Numbered from the stretch's first letter, positions 1 to 4,814 are shown. The stretch is DNA of 5,039 bases from Vulcanisaeta sp. MG_3 (GCA_001516765.1 LOCH01000080.1:1-5039), one strand, 5' to 3'. Numbers and translations: made by a program. Notes: a model not told the origin generated them from the sequence alone.

Positions 1-2
1 TT

Positions 3-539
3 AGCGGTTTAATTGGTCCTTCGATAGTGCTGAGGCCATACTCCACATTAAGGTTTACCTCCCGATTCTTGATCACAACCGCAACGCAATACATTGGTAA
101 TGCTATCAATGATGCCTCCCGTGTCTACTCAGCGATTAAGCATTACCTAGATCATCGCCTGGCATTTTACATAGCCATTAGAGCAACCTCGCGTGGTTTG
201 GGTAATGCCGTGATTAGGGTTATACAGAGGATTGAGGAGTCGATGGGCGATCCCGTCGGTGCACTGCGTACGGTAAGTACGGAGTTGGGTGTATTGAGAG
301 GTCTTGATGGTGGAGTTACGTCATTGATCGCTAGGTATGTCCTGGAGAGGTTGATTACGAGACACGCTGACTTGGTTAATCTGAGAGTTGTGATAAATAA
401 TGTGGAGATCGACCCCAGGGTTGTGCTTAGGTTTGGTGATTATGATGATGTGGTTGTTAGGGTTGGTGGTAGGGATGAGGTAATAAAGGCTTGGGCGATT
501 AAGGAGTTCGTTAGGATTATTGAGAAGAGGCGTTGGTAA
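3..539 (+). CDS. Hypothetical protein, 5'-truncated by the window edge
   Basis: I do not recognise this protein. The frame is open from the first full codon to a TAA at 537-539, giving 178 visible residues, so the gene probably starts upstream. A GTG at 27 could give a 170-residue protein, but it has no visible Shine-Dalgarno, and the AT-rich TTTAAT at 8-13 is too close to be its TATA box. The codons before GTG 27 also read as ordinary protein. The visible part is soluble-looking, with no membrane segment. Its first two thirds look helical, rich in Ala, Arg and Ile. Near the end is a probable beta-rich stretch (the RVVINNVEIDPRVVLRF region), followed by a basic C-terminal helix ending KRRW. 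No catalytic motif is evident. The next gene is convergent, 244 bp away. I am confident it is coding because AGG and GTT/GTG codon use matches the neighbours, but not of its function. Confidence 0.7.
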   Translation, partial: SGLIGPSIVLRPYSTLRFTSRFLITTATQYIGNAINDASRVYSAIKHYLDHRLAFYIAIRATSRGLGNAVIRVIQRIEESMGDPVGALRTVSTELGVLRGLDGGVTSLIARYVLERLITRHADLVNLRVVINNVEIDPRVVLRFGDYDDVVVRVGGRDEVIKAWAIKEFVRIIEKRRW

Positions 540-619
540 AAACGACAACAAACCTTGCCCTTTAGAGGCAGTAATGAGCAATTTTAGTGAGCAAAATGCT
601 TAATCCATCATTAACATTA

Positions 620-663
620 ATAATCCACGACGGTGGGTGTAGATCCGCCTTGGGTTGGATTAT
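620..663. other. GC-rich two-stem hairpin, possible structured RNA or 3'-end element
   Basis: ATAATCCA (620-627) pairs perfectly with TGGATTAT (656-663). Inside it, GGTGG (632-636) pairs with CCGCC (645-649), with one G-U pair and an 8-nt loop. Bases 625-658 are about 65% GC inside an AT-rich gap. In hyperthermophiles, GC-rich islands in AT-rich spacers often mark stable non-coding RNA. I cannot assign a family. It could equally be a 3'-UTR structure of either convergent gene. The strand is undecided. Confidence 0.3.
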
Positions 664-727
664 CTTCGTGTTTATCATACCATGTAACCCAATATTTGCA
701 ATAGGACATAGACATTCCTAAGCTAAC

Positions 728-777
728 GTTGATGAGGATTGTTGAGTGGCTATTTAAACAATGAATCCTCAATGAAC
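728..777. other. Bulged inverted repeat just downstream of the oxidoreductase gene
   Basis: GAGGATT (734-740) is the exact reverse complement of AATCCTC (764-770). The inner ATTGTT (738-743) can instead pair with AACAAT (757-762), and GTT (728-730) can pair with AAC (775-777). The structure begins 7 bp past the stop codon of the leftward oxidoreductase, where a 3'-end or mRNA-stabilising hairpin would be expected. No T tract follows it, so calling it a terminator would be inference. Confidence 0.35.
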
Positions 778-783
778 TAAATA

Positions 784-1773
784 CTACGCCGTGTATGAGT
801 AATTCACCAGATCCTTGAGTGTTACCAGGCCTGGCCTTGCATTCAATACCCTGGGTGCTAGGTTCACTATTACGGCAGCCGTTGCAGGATCGCCCGAGGT
901 TCCCGTGCTTCTCCAGGTGATTGATGGCTCACCCATTAGCCTAACCTCCTCAAAATCCTCACATTCAACGCAAGCCCTCAACTCCACCCTAATGACCTCC
1001 TTATCGCCTATGAAGCCGCTGCCGTGACCGACAACGCCCCTGACCTGGCCCTCCTCAATCCTGAAGTATTGGGTTTCGTAATGCCTATCGGCTATTATGG
1101 CCTCCTGCCCCTCCTCAACCCTATCCAACCTAAGCCCCATCATGCTCGCCATGAGTAGTACCGACTCCGCGAAACCCACGTGGGCAGTTATCTCACCCCT
1201 ACCAAGGGCCTCCCTGAACTGTGTCGGTGTCATCCCGAGGCCTATCTTCTTCTGGAATGAGTACCTCCTCTTTGATGCATCTAGGGATCTCGTGACGGTT
1301 ATCTTCTCAAGCCTTGTTAGGGTTGTGGATAGGACCGCGGGTAAGACATCAAAGACAAAGCCTGGGTTGACACCTGCACCTAGCACTGTTGAGCCGTAAT
1401 TCCTGGCGTAGTTATCGACCAATTCAGCCAGGTCTGGGTATCTGTACCAGGGCCATGCCAGGGTCTCGCATGTCGAGACTACATCCGCACCAACCCTGAC
1501 CGCCCTCATTATCTGTGGGTAGACCTTGTCAAAGAAACTTCCCGTTGAGTGCAGGACTACGTCTGGGTTTGAATCTCTGAGGACCTTATCGGCATCACTC
1601 TCGACCTTGATACCCAAGGTTTTACCCAGTCCGAGTACCTCACCGAGGTCCTTACCAACCTTCTGCGGATCAATGTCTATAGCACCAACAACGTCAAAGC
1701 CCTTCTCAAGGGCAACCCTGGCTATTAACTGCCCTATTGGACCAACGCCGTAAACAACAGCCCTGATGGTCAC
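784..1773 (-). CDS. NAD(P)-dependent oxidoreductase, DapB-fold, 2,4-diaminopentanoate dehydrogenase-like
   Basis: This 329-residue cytosolic protein has an N-terminal Rossmann domain of the dihydrodipicolinate-reductase type. It shows the dinucleotide loop GVGPIG (9-14) and an acidic end to the second strand (AIDID, 31-35), which points to NAD rather than NADP. A conserved-looking STGS follows at 76-79. The second half is not DapB-like in length: it carries GAGVNPGFVFD (132-142) and SGDPATAA (293-300), the pattern and length I associate with the 2,4-diaminopentanoate dehydrogenase family. That enzyme oxidatively deaminates diaminopentanoate in ornithine fermentation. No ornithine aminomutase or other partner gene is in the window, so the substrate here is unproven. 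The gene starts at a GTG with no Shine-Dalgarno, and its TATA-like box lies about 26-30 nt upstream, consistent with a leaderless transcript. It is divergent from cren7 and appears monocistronic within the window. Confidence 0.8.
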   Translation of the reverse strand: MTIRAVVYGVGPIGQLIARVALEKGFDVVGAIDIDPQKVGKDLGEVLGLGKTLGIKVESDADKVLRDSNPDVVLHSTGSFFDKVYPQIMRAVRVGADVVSTCETLAWPWYRYPDLAELVDNYARNYGSTVLGAGVNPGFVFDVLPAVLSTTLTRLEKITVTRSLDASKRRYSFQKKIGLGMTPTQFREALGRGEITAHVGFAESVLLMASMMGLRLDRVEEGQEAIIADRHYETQYFRIEEGQVRGVVGHGSGFIGDKEVIRVELRACVECEDFEEVRLMGEPSITWRSTGTSGDPATAAVIVNLAPRVLNARPGLVTLKDLVNYSYTA

Positions 1774-1794
1774 GTCAGTTTAACCGGGCAAGTG

Positions 1795-1808
1795 ATTAAT
1801 AATTATTA
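1795..1808 (-). promoter_or_regulatory. TATA-like box for the oxidoreductase gene
   Basis: Read on the minus strand, this is TAATAATTATTAAT, an uninterrupted AT block that includes a perfect 12-bp palindrome (1797-1808). The TTATTAAT part is centred about 26 nt upstream of the GTG start at 1773, the spacing expected for a TATA box of a leaderless archaeal transcript. No clear purine-rich BRE precedes it (GGCGG is found instead), which lowers confidence. Confidence 0.55.
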
Positions 1809-1990
1809 CCGCCAAGCGTGGAATCAGTTTTGTGAATCATTCGTCACCCCTCATCATCAATCAATGCTAGGGCCCATCATCACCCAATATGAGTATTACC
1901 TAGGCGCATTAAATGTGTTTTCTAAACCATCCATATCTCATTTACATACTGTTTTCAAATGGTTCTGCGCATATAATTCGTTCATTATAT

Positions 1991-2017
1991 CATGGTATTC
2001 ACCGTGTTATTACCATG
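1991..2017. promoter_or_regulatory. Inverted repeat CATGGTA-N13-TACCATG, possible operator
   Basis: CATGGTA (1991-1997) and TACCATG (2011-2017) are exact reverse complements separated by 13 bp. The right arm runs into the neighbouring 14-bp palindrome, sharing ATG. The element lies about 120 bp upstream of the cren7 TATA box and about 190 bp upstream of the oxidoreductase TATA box, so which gene it would serve is unclear. Its role as a regulator binding site is inferred from symmetry only. Confidence 0.3.
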
Positions 2018-2028
2018 CTAATTAGCAT
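2015..2028. promoter_or_regulatory. Perfect 14-bp palindrome ATGCTAATTAGCAT, possible operator
   Basis: The sequence is its own reverse complement over all 14 bases. Archaeal Lrp/AsnC-type and other dimeric regulators often bind short palindromes of this size, but no specific factor can be named. The half-site ATGCTAAT recurs in variant form (ATGCTCAT) at 2052-2059 and 2121-2128, the latter immediately upstream of the cren7 TATA box. AT-rich sequence yields such palindromes by chance fairly often. Confidence 0.3.
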
Positions 2029-2133
2029 TCATTTCCATAATTTTCATTATAATGCTCATTTCATTCCCTGTAATTACCCCCGTAAAAAGAGCATTTTTAT
2101 GCCTTGTTTTCGCCTTATTGATGCTCATGATTG

Positions 2134-2140
2134 TTTATTA
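2134..2140 (+). promoter_or_regulatory. TATA box of cren7
   Basis: TTTATTA is centred 28 nt upstream of the ATG at 2165, so transcription should begin at or within a few bases of the start codon. An AGGGGT at 2155-2160 resembles a weak Shine-Dalgarno, but it would sit almost entirely upstream of the predicted transcript start and is probably coincidental. An ATGCTCAT motif ends 5 bp before the box, where a BRE or operator would sit. Confidence 0.6.
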
Positions 2141-2164
2141 AGGATAGAATAATTAGGGGTAACA

Positions 2165-2347
2165 ATGTCCGAGTTCTCAAGTTACATGGAGAGGGAATAC
2201 GAGGTTGAATGCGACGGTCAAATAGTGAAACTCAAGCCAGTTAAGGTATGGATGCTTGCACCAAAGGGTCGACGCGGTGTGATAATAGGCCTCTTCAAGT
2301 GCCCCAGTGGTAAGGTTGTTAGGAAGGCCATTGGTAAGGCTGAGTGA
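2165..2347 (+). CDS. creN7: Chromatin protein Cren7
   Basis: A 60-residue basic DNA-binding protein with an SH3-like beta-barrel fold. Cren7 binds the minor groove of double-stranded DNA without sequence specificity, kinks and constrains it, and packs the crenarchaeal chromosome. The core from K27 to K50 closely follows my recollection of Sulfolobus Cren7 (VWALAPKGRKGVKIGLFK). By that alignment, W29, L31, P33, K34, R36 and V39 match the residues that contact or intercalate into DNA (W26, L28, P30, K31, R33, V36), and R53 matches R51. The length equals the family norm. The N-terminus starts at ATG 2165, supported by TATA spacing; an internal ATG (Met8, 2186) is the alternative. Unusual points are two cysteines (C16 and C46, the latter at an Asp position in Sulfolobus) and a C-terminus ending IGKAE instead of the acidic DDYPI tail. 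It appears monocistronic, with its own promoter. Confidence 0.93.
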   Translation: MSEFSSYMEREYEVECDGQIVKLKPVKVWMLAPKGRRGVIIGLFKCPSGKVVRKAIGKAE

Positions 2348-2369
2348 TTGAGGCATTGATTAGTTATCC

Positions 2370-2377
2370 TTAAAATT
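2370..2377 (+). promoter_or_regulatory. TATA box for the unknown gene-pyrH unit
   Basis: TTAAAATT is centred about 27 nt upstream of the ATG at 2400, again placing the transcript start at the start codon. The 52-bp spacer after cren7 is just large enough for this promoter, so the downstream pair is probably transcribed independently of cren7, with possible readthrough. Confidence 0.6.
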
Positions 2378-2385
2378 GGCTTAGG

Positions 2386-2390
2386 TTTTT
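2386..2390 (+). terminator. Short T tract, possible cren7 terminator
   Basis: TTTTT follows the cren7 stop by 38 bp. Archaeal RNA polymerase terminates at oligo-T stretches without needing a hairpin, so this is the likeliest cren7 3' end. It sits between the TATA box and start of the next gene. Five Ts is near the lower limit, so termination may be partial. Confidence 0.3.
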
Positions 2391-2399
2391 GATTCAAAA

Positions 2400-2942
2400 A
2401 TGATTAGTCATGATGCAATTGATGCTCTTACTGAGGAGTATGAATCACGCTTCATTAGGGTGCTTCAGCAGGTATGTATGTGTAGGCGTGAGTATGAGAG
2501 GAATAAGGATTTACTGAGGCTGTTGGGTATTGGTGATGAGGTTGCGAGGTGCGTAAAGGAAAGAAGACCCTGCGACCTAGGCTTCATAGAGGTCAGGGTT
2601 GTTAAGAGGTTCCTGGGTCATCAAGTGACTGTCATACTTGATGGTAGGGAGGTGGGTATTGACGAGGTTAATAGGTTGTTATCGACAGCTAGGTTTTTTA
2701 AGGAATGGTATGACTCTGATTGTTCTATAGACTCCTTCATGCAACCGATGATCGGGGCCGACCACTACGACGCAATCAAGGAGTTCCTAGCGAGGAATTT
2801 GGAGGAGTTAAGGAGGGTTTGCGATAATGCAATACCAAACCTCAACCTAAATGGCTTACCCACCTATGTTGCGAATGGAATCGCCAACGCCATCAACGAC
2901 TTTGCGAGGGCACAGTCGGGAAAGTTTAAGAAACACTCGTAA
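2400..2942 (+). CDS. Hypothetical cysteine-containing protein upstream of pyrH
   Basis: I do not recognise this 180-residue soluble protein. It begins with a charged helical region (1-56) with CMC at 26-28. A predicted beta hairpin follows at about 62-88 (IEVRVVKRF, then VTVILDGREVG), and then further helices to a basic tail ending KFKKHS. It has six cysteines (26, 28, 51, 58, 108, 141) and no signal peptide or membrane segment. The cysteines could form disulfides, which are common in the cytosol of Thermoproteales. C26/C28 with C51/C58 could also bind a metal, but the spacing fits no zinc finger I know. The ATG at 2400 is supported by the TATA spacing, and codon use resembles the neighbours. 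The gene ends 19 bp before pyrH and probably shares its transcript, so a link to nucleotide metabolism is possible but unproven. Confidence 0.75.
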   Translation: MISHDAIDALTEEYESRFIRVLQQVCMCRREYERNKDLLRLLGIGDEVARCVKERRPCDLGFIEVRVVKRFLGHQVTVILDGREVGIDEVNRLLSTARFFKEWYDSDCSIDSFMQPMIGADHYDAIKEFLARNLEELRRVCDNAIPNLNLNGLPTYVANGIANAINDFARAQSGKFKKHS

Positions 2943-2951
2943 GCAGTTGAT

Positions 2952-2957
2952 GGAGGG
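2952..2957 (+). promoter_or_regulatory. Shine-Dalgarno sequence of pyrH, deciding the ATG 2962 start
   Basis: GGAGGG lies 4 nt before the ATG at 2962, a little closer than ideal but the best ribosome site in the area. The ATG at 2950 (four residues longer) has no such sequence. It supports internal initiation of pyrH on a transcript shared with the upstream gene. Confidence 0.55.
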
Positions 2958-2961
2958 TTTC

Positions 2962-3633
2962 ATGGAGATCTTCACCCTTAAGCTAAGTGGACATTTATTC
3001 GACAATGGGGACTTACTACCCACATACGTTGATTTAATCCGTGAACTATGGGTTAGTGGATACAGGATGGTTGTGGTTACAGGCGGTGGATCCCTAGCTA
3101 GGCGTTACATAGAGCTTGGTAGAGGCCTGGGTATTAACGAATCATTACTAGATATGCTGGGGATATCGGCAAGCAGGTTAAACGCCCAGTTATTGGCATC
3201 AGCCCTCAGTGACATAGCCTACCTACCCATACCCAAGGACTTGAATGAGACATTCAGTGCCTGGACCACAGGTAGGCTCGTAATTGTTGGAGGCTTTCAA
3301 CCAGGCCAGTCAACGGCGACTGTGGCGATGCTCGTTAGTGAATTATTAGGCGTCAGGAAACTTATTGATTGTGCCAATGTGGATGCCGTATACACGAGCG
3401 ACCCCAGGAAGGACCCAAACGCCAAGAGACTAGAGAAGGTGAGCATTGATGAGCTAATGGGGATCCTTAAATCGAGGACGATGGCGGGCACTTACGACTT
3501 ACTCGATCCATGGGCCCTGAGCATAGCCCAGAGAGGTAAAATAGCAATATACGTAGTCAGCTGCAATAAGCCAGAAGCCCTAAAGAACGTGGTGACCAAG
3601 GGTGTTGGCGCAGGCACTGTGATAACGCCCTAA
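2962..3633 (+). CDS. pyrH: Uridylate kinase (UMP kinase), archaeal type
   Basis: Amino-acid-kinase-fold enzyme that phosphorylates UMP to UDP with ATP in the cytosol, the step leading to UTP and CTP. The 223 residues match the archaeal family length. Visible landmarks are the N-terminal LKLSG phosphate loop with Lys7 (6-10), GGGS followed by ARRYI (41-50), SRLNA (71-75), the glycine-rich GGFQPGQST (110-118), NVDAVYTSDPR of the nucleotide site (139-149) and GTYDLLDPWA (176-185). This order closely resembles Sulfolobus UMP kinase as I recall it. The ATG at 2962 gives MEIFTLKLSG, which lines up with the family N-terminus. The frame is open back to an ATG at 2851, but that would overlap the upstream gene by 92 bp and add non-homologous residues. 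The Sulfolobus-type SGK is SGH here (His11). The gene follows the unknown protein in one unit and ends 3 bp from a convergent dehydrogenase. Confidence 0.93.
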   Translation: MEIFTLKLSGHLFDNGDLLPTYVDLIRELWVSGYRMVVVTGGGSLARRYIELGRGLGINESLLDMLGISASRLNAQLLASALSDIAYLPIPKDLNETFSAWTTGRLVIVGGFQPGQSTATVAMLVSELLGVRKLIDCANVDAVYTSDPRKDPNAKRLEKVSIDELMGILKSRTMAGTYDLLDPWALSIAQRGKIAIYVVSCNKPEALKNVVTKGVGAGTVITP

Positions 3634-3636
3634 TAA

Positions 3637-4635
3637 TCAAATCCTAACCACAACCTTCATCTCATCACCCTTCAGCGACCTCTCAAGTGACTGTAGACCA
3701 TTGTCAATCCCATTAACGACAGACGTTATAAGCGGCTTTACGGTACCATTTCTAATAAGCTCAATAGCCCTCTTGAACTCCCTAAACGTACCACAGCGCG
3801 ACCCAACCATCCTCAACTCCTTAACAACAGCCTTTGTTAAGTCGGCTTTGAATTGCGAACCTGGCGTCGACTTAAGATGAATAAAGCCCCTAGGCCTTGT
3901 TATGTTGATTGCCGTATTAATTGCCTCGGCATTACCACTTACCTCGAAGGTCGCATCAAAACCCTGCCCCTCTGGTGTATTCCTGGCTATGTAATCATTA
4001 ACTTCATCCTCGAACAATATCTCCGCACCAATCGCCCTGAAGTACCTGGCCTTTGCGCTACCCCGTCTAGCTATGACAACGTAGTTAACGCCCATGGCCC
4101 TCAACACCTGCGCAGTTAGGTATGCCAGGTTTCCAGTGCCTATTATGGCTACGTTCATTGACGGCGTTATTGGGTACTGCTCGAGGTCATTTAGTACGGC
4201 TGCCAACGGCTCGACTTGGGTGGCAACGACCGGGTCTATGCCGTCTATCGTATGTAATGCTGTTATTGGTGCTATGAAGTACTCGGCGAAGCCTCCATCG
4301 AAGTCGATACCCAGTGTTTTCCTATAGGGGCAGTGGGTGTAAAGTCCCTGCCTGCAGAAGTGGCATTTTCCGCATGGGAAGTTGATCTCACTAACCACAA
4401 ACCTGCCATCCAGGTCCCCACCAATAACCACCCCAGAGACCTCATGACCAGGTATTAGTGGTCTCTTAAATAGTGGGTATGTCCCCCTGTAAAACGCCTT
4501 GTCTGTACCGCATATCCCGACAGCCAGTGTCTTCACTAAGACCCAACCCTCGGGTGGTTTTGGAATGTCTACCTCCTCTATCCTCGCGTCCATGGGTCCG
4601 TGGAGGACTAGCGCCCTCTGGGTGCCATGAGTCAT
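3637..4635 (-). CDS. Zinc-dependent medium-chain dehydrogenase (alcohol/glucose/threonine dehydrogenase-like)
   Basis: A 332-residue cytosolic oxidoreductase of the MDR superfamily, with an N-terminal GroES-like catalytic domain and a Rossmann domain. Catalytic zinc ligands appear complete: Cys42 in GICGTD, His64-Glu65 in PGHE and Glu142 in VEPLA, the glutamate typical of polyol, threonine and glucose dehydrogenases. Structural zinc ligands are Cys88, Cys91, Cys94 and Cys102. The nucleotide loop is GTGNLA (166-171), and the second strand ends ARR (189-191), where basic residues usually favour NADP over NAD. Archaeal glucose dehydrogenases have a comparable basic motif and the EPL glutamate, but are somewhat longer (about 360 residues), so a sugar, polyol, threonine or alcohol substrate cannot be chosen from sequence alone. 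The start ATG is supported by a TATA box about 27 nt upstream and no leader. It converges with pyrH across a 3-bp gap and has a dyad in its promoter. Confidence 0.88.
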   Translation of the reverse strand: MTHGTQRALVLHGPMDARIEEVDIPKPPEGWVLVKTLAVGICGTDKAFYRGTYPLFKRPLIPGHEVSGVVIGGDLDGRFVVSEINFPCGKCHFCRQGLYTHCPYRKTLGIDFDGGFAEYFIAPITALHTIDGIDPVVATQVEPLAAVLNDLEQYPITPSMNVAIIGTGNLAYLTAQVLRAMGVNYVVIARRGSAKARYFRAIGAEILFEDEVNDYIARNTPEGQGFDATFEVSGNAEAINTAINITRPRGFIHLKSTPGSQFKADLTKAVVKELRMVGSRCGTFREFKRAIELIRNGTVKPLITSVVNGIDNGLQSLERSLKGDEMKVVVRI

Positions 4636-4658
4636 TGGATTATGGTGCTGTGGTTAGC

Positions 4659-4666
4659 ATTTAAAG
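4659..4666 (-). promoter_or_regulatory. TATA box of the medium-chain dehydrogenase
   Basis: On the minus strand this reads CTTTAAAT, centred about 27 nt upstream of the ATG at 4635, consistent with a leaderless transcript. ATGCTAA (4654-4660, minus strand) overlaps its downstream edge and matches the half-site of the palindrome upstream of cren7. That could be a repressor position or chance. Confidence 0.65.
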
Positions 4667-4670
4667 GATT

Positions 4671-4690
4671 GCATGTTGAAGTTCACATGC
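4671..4690 (-). promoter_or_regulatory. Dyad GCATGT-N8-ACATGC upstream of the dehydrogenase TATA box
   Basis: Two exact 6-bp inverted arms (4671-4676 and 4685-4690) flank 8 bp. With a single-base bulge the arms extend to 9 bp around a G. The element occupies about -36 to -55 relative to the start codon, directly upstream of the TATA/BRE, where archaeal activators or repressors commonly bind. It is the best operator candidate in the window because of its position. The regulator is unknown. Confidence 0.4.
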
Positions 4691-4814
4691 GCTCATTTCG
4701 TTTGTGCGGGGGATGGGTCGACGTCTAGAGATTGAATAATGCCGGTGCTAATGGTTGATTACTGCCGTATGCGTATTGCCGACATCACCGTACCTGGATG
4801 GCGCGGTAAAGGAA

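Larger units (their letters stand above)
540..783. other. Convergent intergenic gap with several inverted repeats
   Basis: This 244-bp gap lies between the 3' ends of the unknown left gene and the oxidoreductase, and I see no gene in it. It holds an imperfect hairpin (575-602), a two-part GC-rich hairpin (620-663), a competing pair TTGGGTT 650-656 / AACCCAA 686-692, and a bulged hairpin (about 728-777) just past the oxidoreductase stop. No long T run is present on either strand, so classical archaeal oligo-T termination is not obvious. The structures may form the 3' ends of the two mRNAs or a separate small RNA. Confidence 0.6.
1774..2164. other. AT-rich divergent intergenic region between the oxidoreductase and cren7
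   Basis: This 391-bp region holds the leftward promoter (around 1795-1808) and the rightward cren7 promoter (2134-2140). It also has palindromes at 2015-2028 and 2045-2054, an inverted repeat at 1991-2017, and several copies of ATGCT(A/C)AT. Open frames across it (1792-2025 and 1913-2152) start inside the promoter or intergenic repeats. They are rich in Ile, Tyr, His and Phe, unlike the neighbouring genes, so I treat them as non-coding. Confidence 0.65.

Noticed and set aside
321..581. Minus-strand open frame opposite the left-edge gene
   Set aside because: Its Asn/Pro/Ile-rich composition is the expected reverse of GTT/GGT-rich coding sequence, and it lies almost wholly within the plus-strand gene.
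728..777. C/D box sRNA at the TGATGA around 729-735 on the plus strand
   Set aside because: The base before TGATGA is T rather than a purine, and no CTGA follows at usable spacing. The inverted repeat explains the sequence better.
815..1753. Plus-strand open frames opposite the oxidoreductase (815-1027, 1097-1399, 1526-1753)
   Set aside because: They are antisense shadows rich in Ser, Pro and Thr with no recognisable motif, lying wholly within a well-supported gene.
1792..2152. Two open frames in the divergent intergenic region (1792-2025 and 1913-2152)
   Set aside because: Composition is unlike neighbouring proteins. The first starts beside the oxidoreductase promoter, the second covers palindromes and the cren7 TATA box, and neither has a convincing promoter or ribosome site.
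2851..2961. N-terminal extension of pyrH to an ATG at 2851
   Set aside because: It would overlap the upstream gene by 92 bp and add residues unlike the UMP kinase family. GGAGGG and the family-like MEIFTLKLSG both point to ATG 2962.
3853..4664. Plus-strand open frames opposite the medium-chain dehydrogenase
   Set aside because: They are antisense shadows of a gene with complete zinc and nucleotide motifs.
4741..4790. CGGTG/CACCG inverted pair in the gap before the dehydrogenase
   Set aside because: The arms are only 5 bp and 38 bp apart, with no supporting inner stem, so the pair is not above chance.
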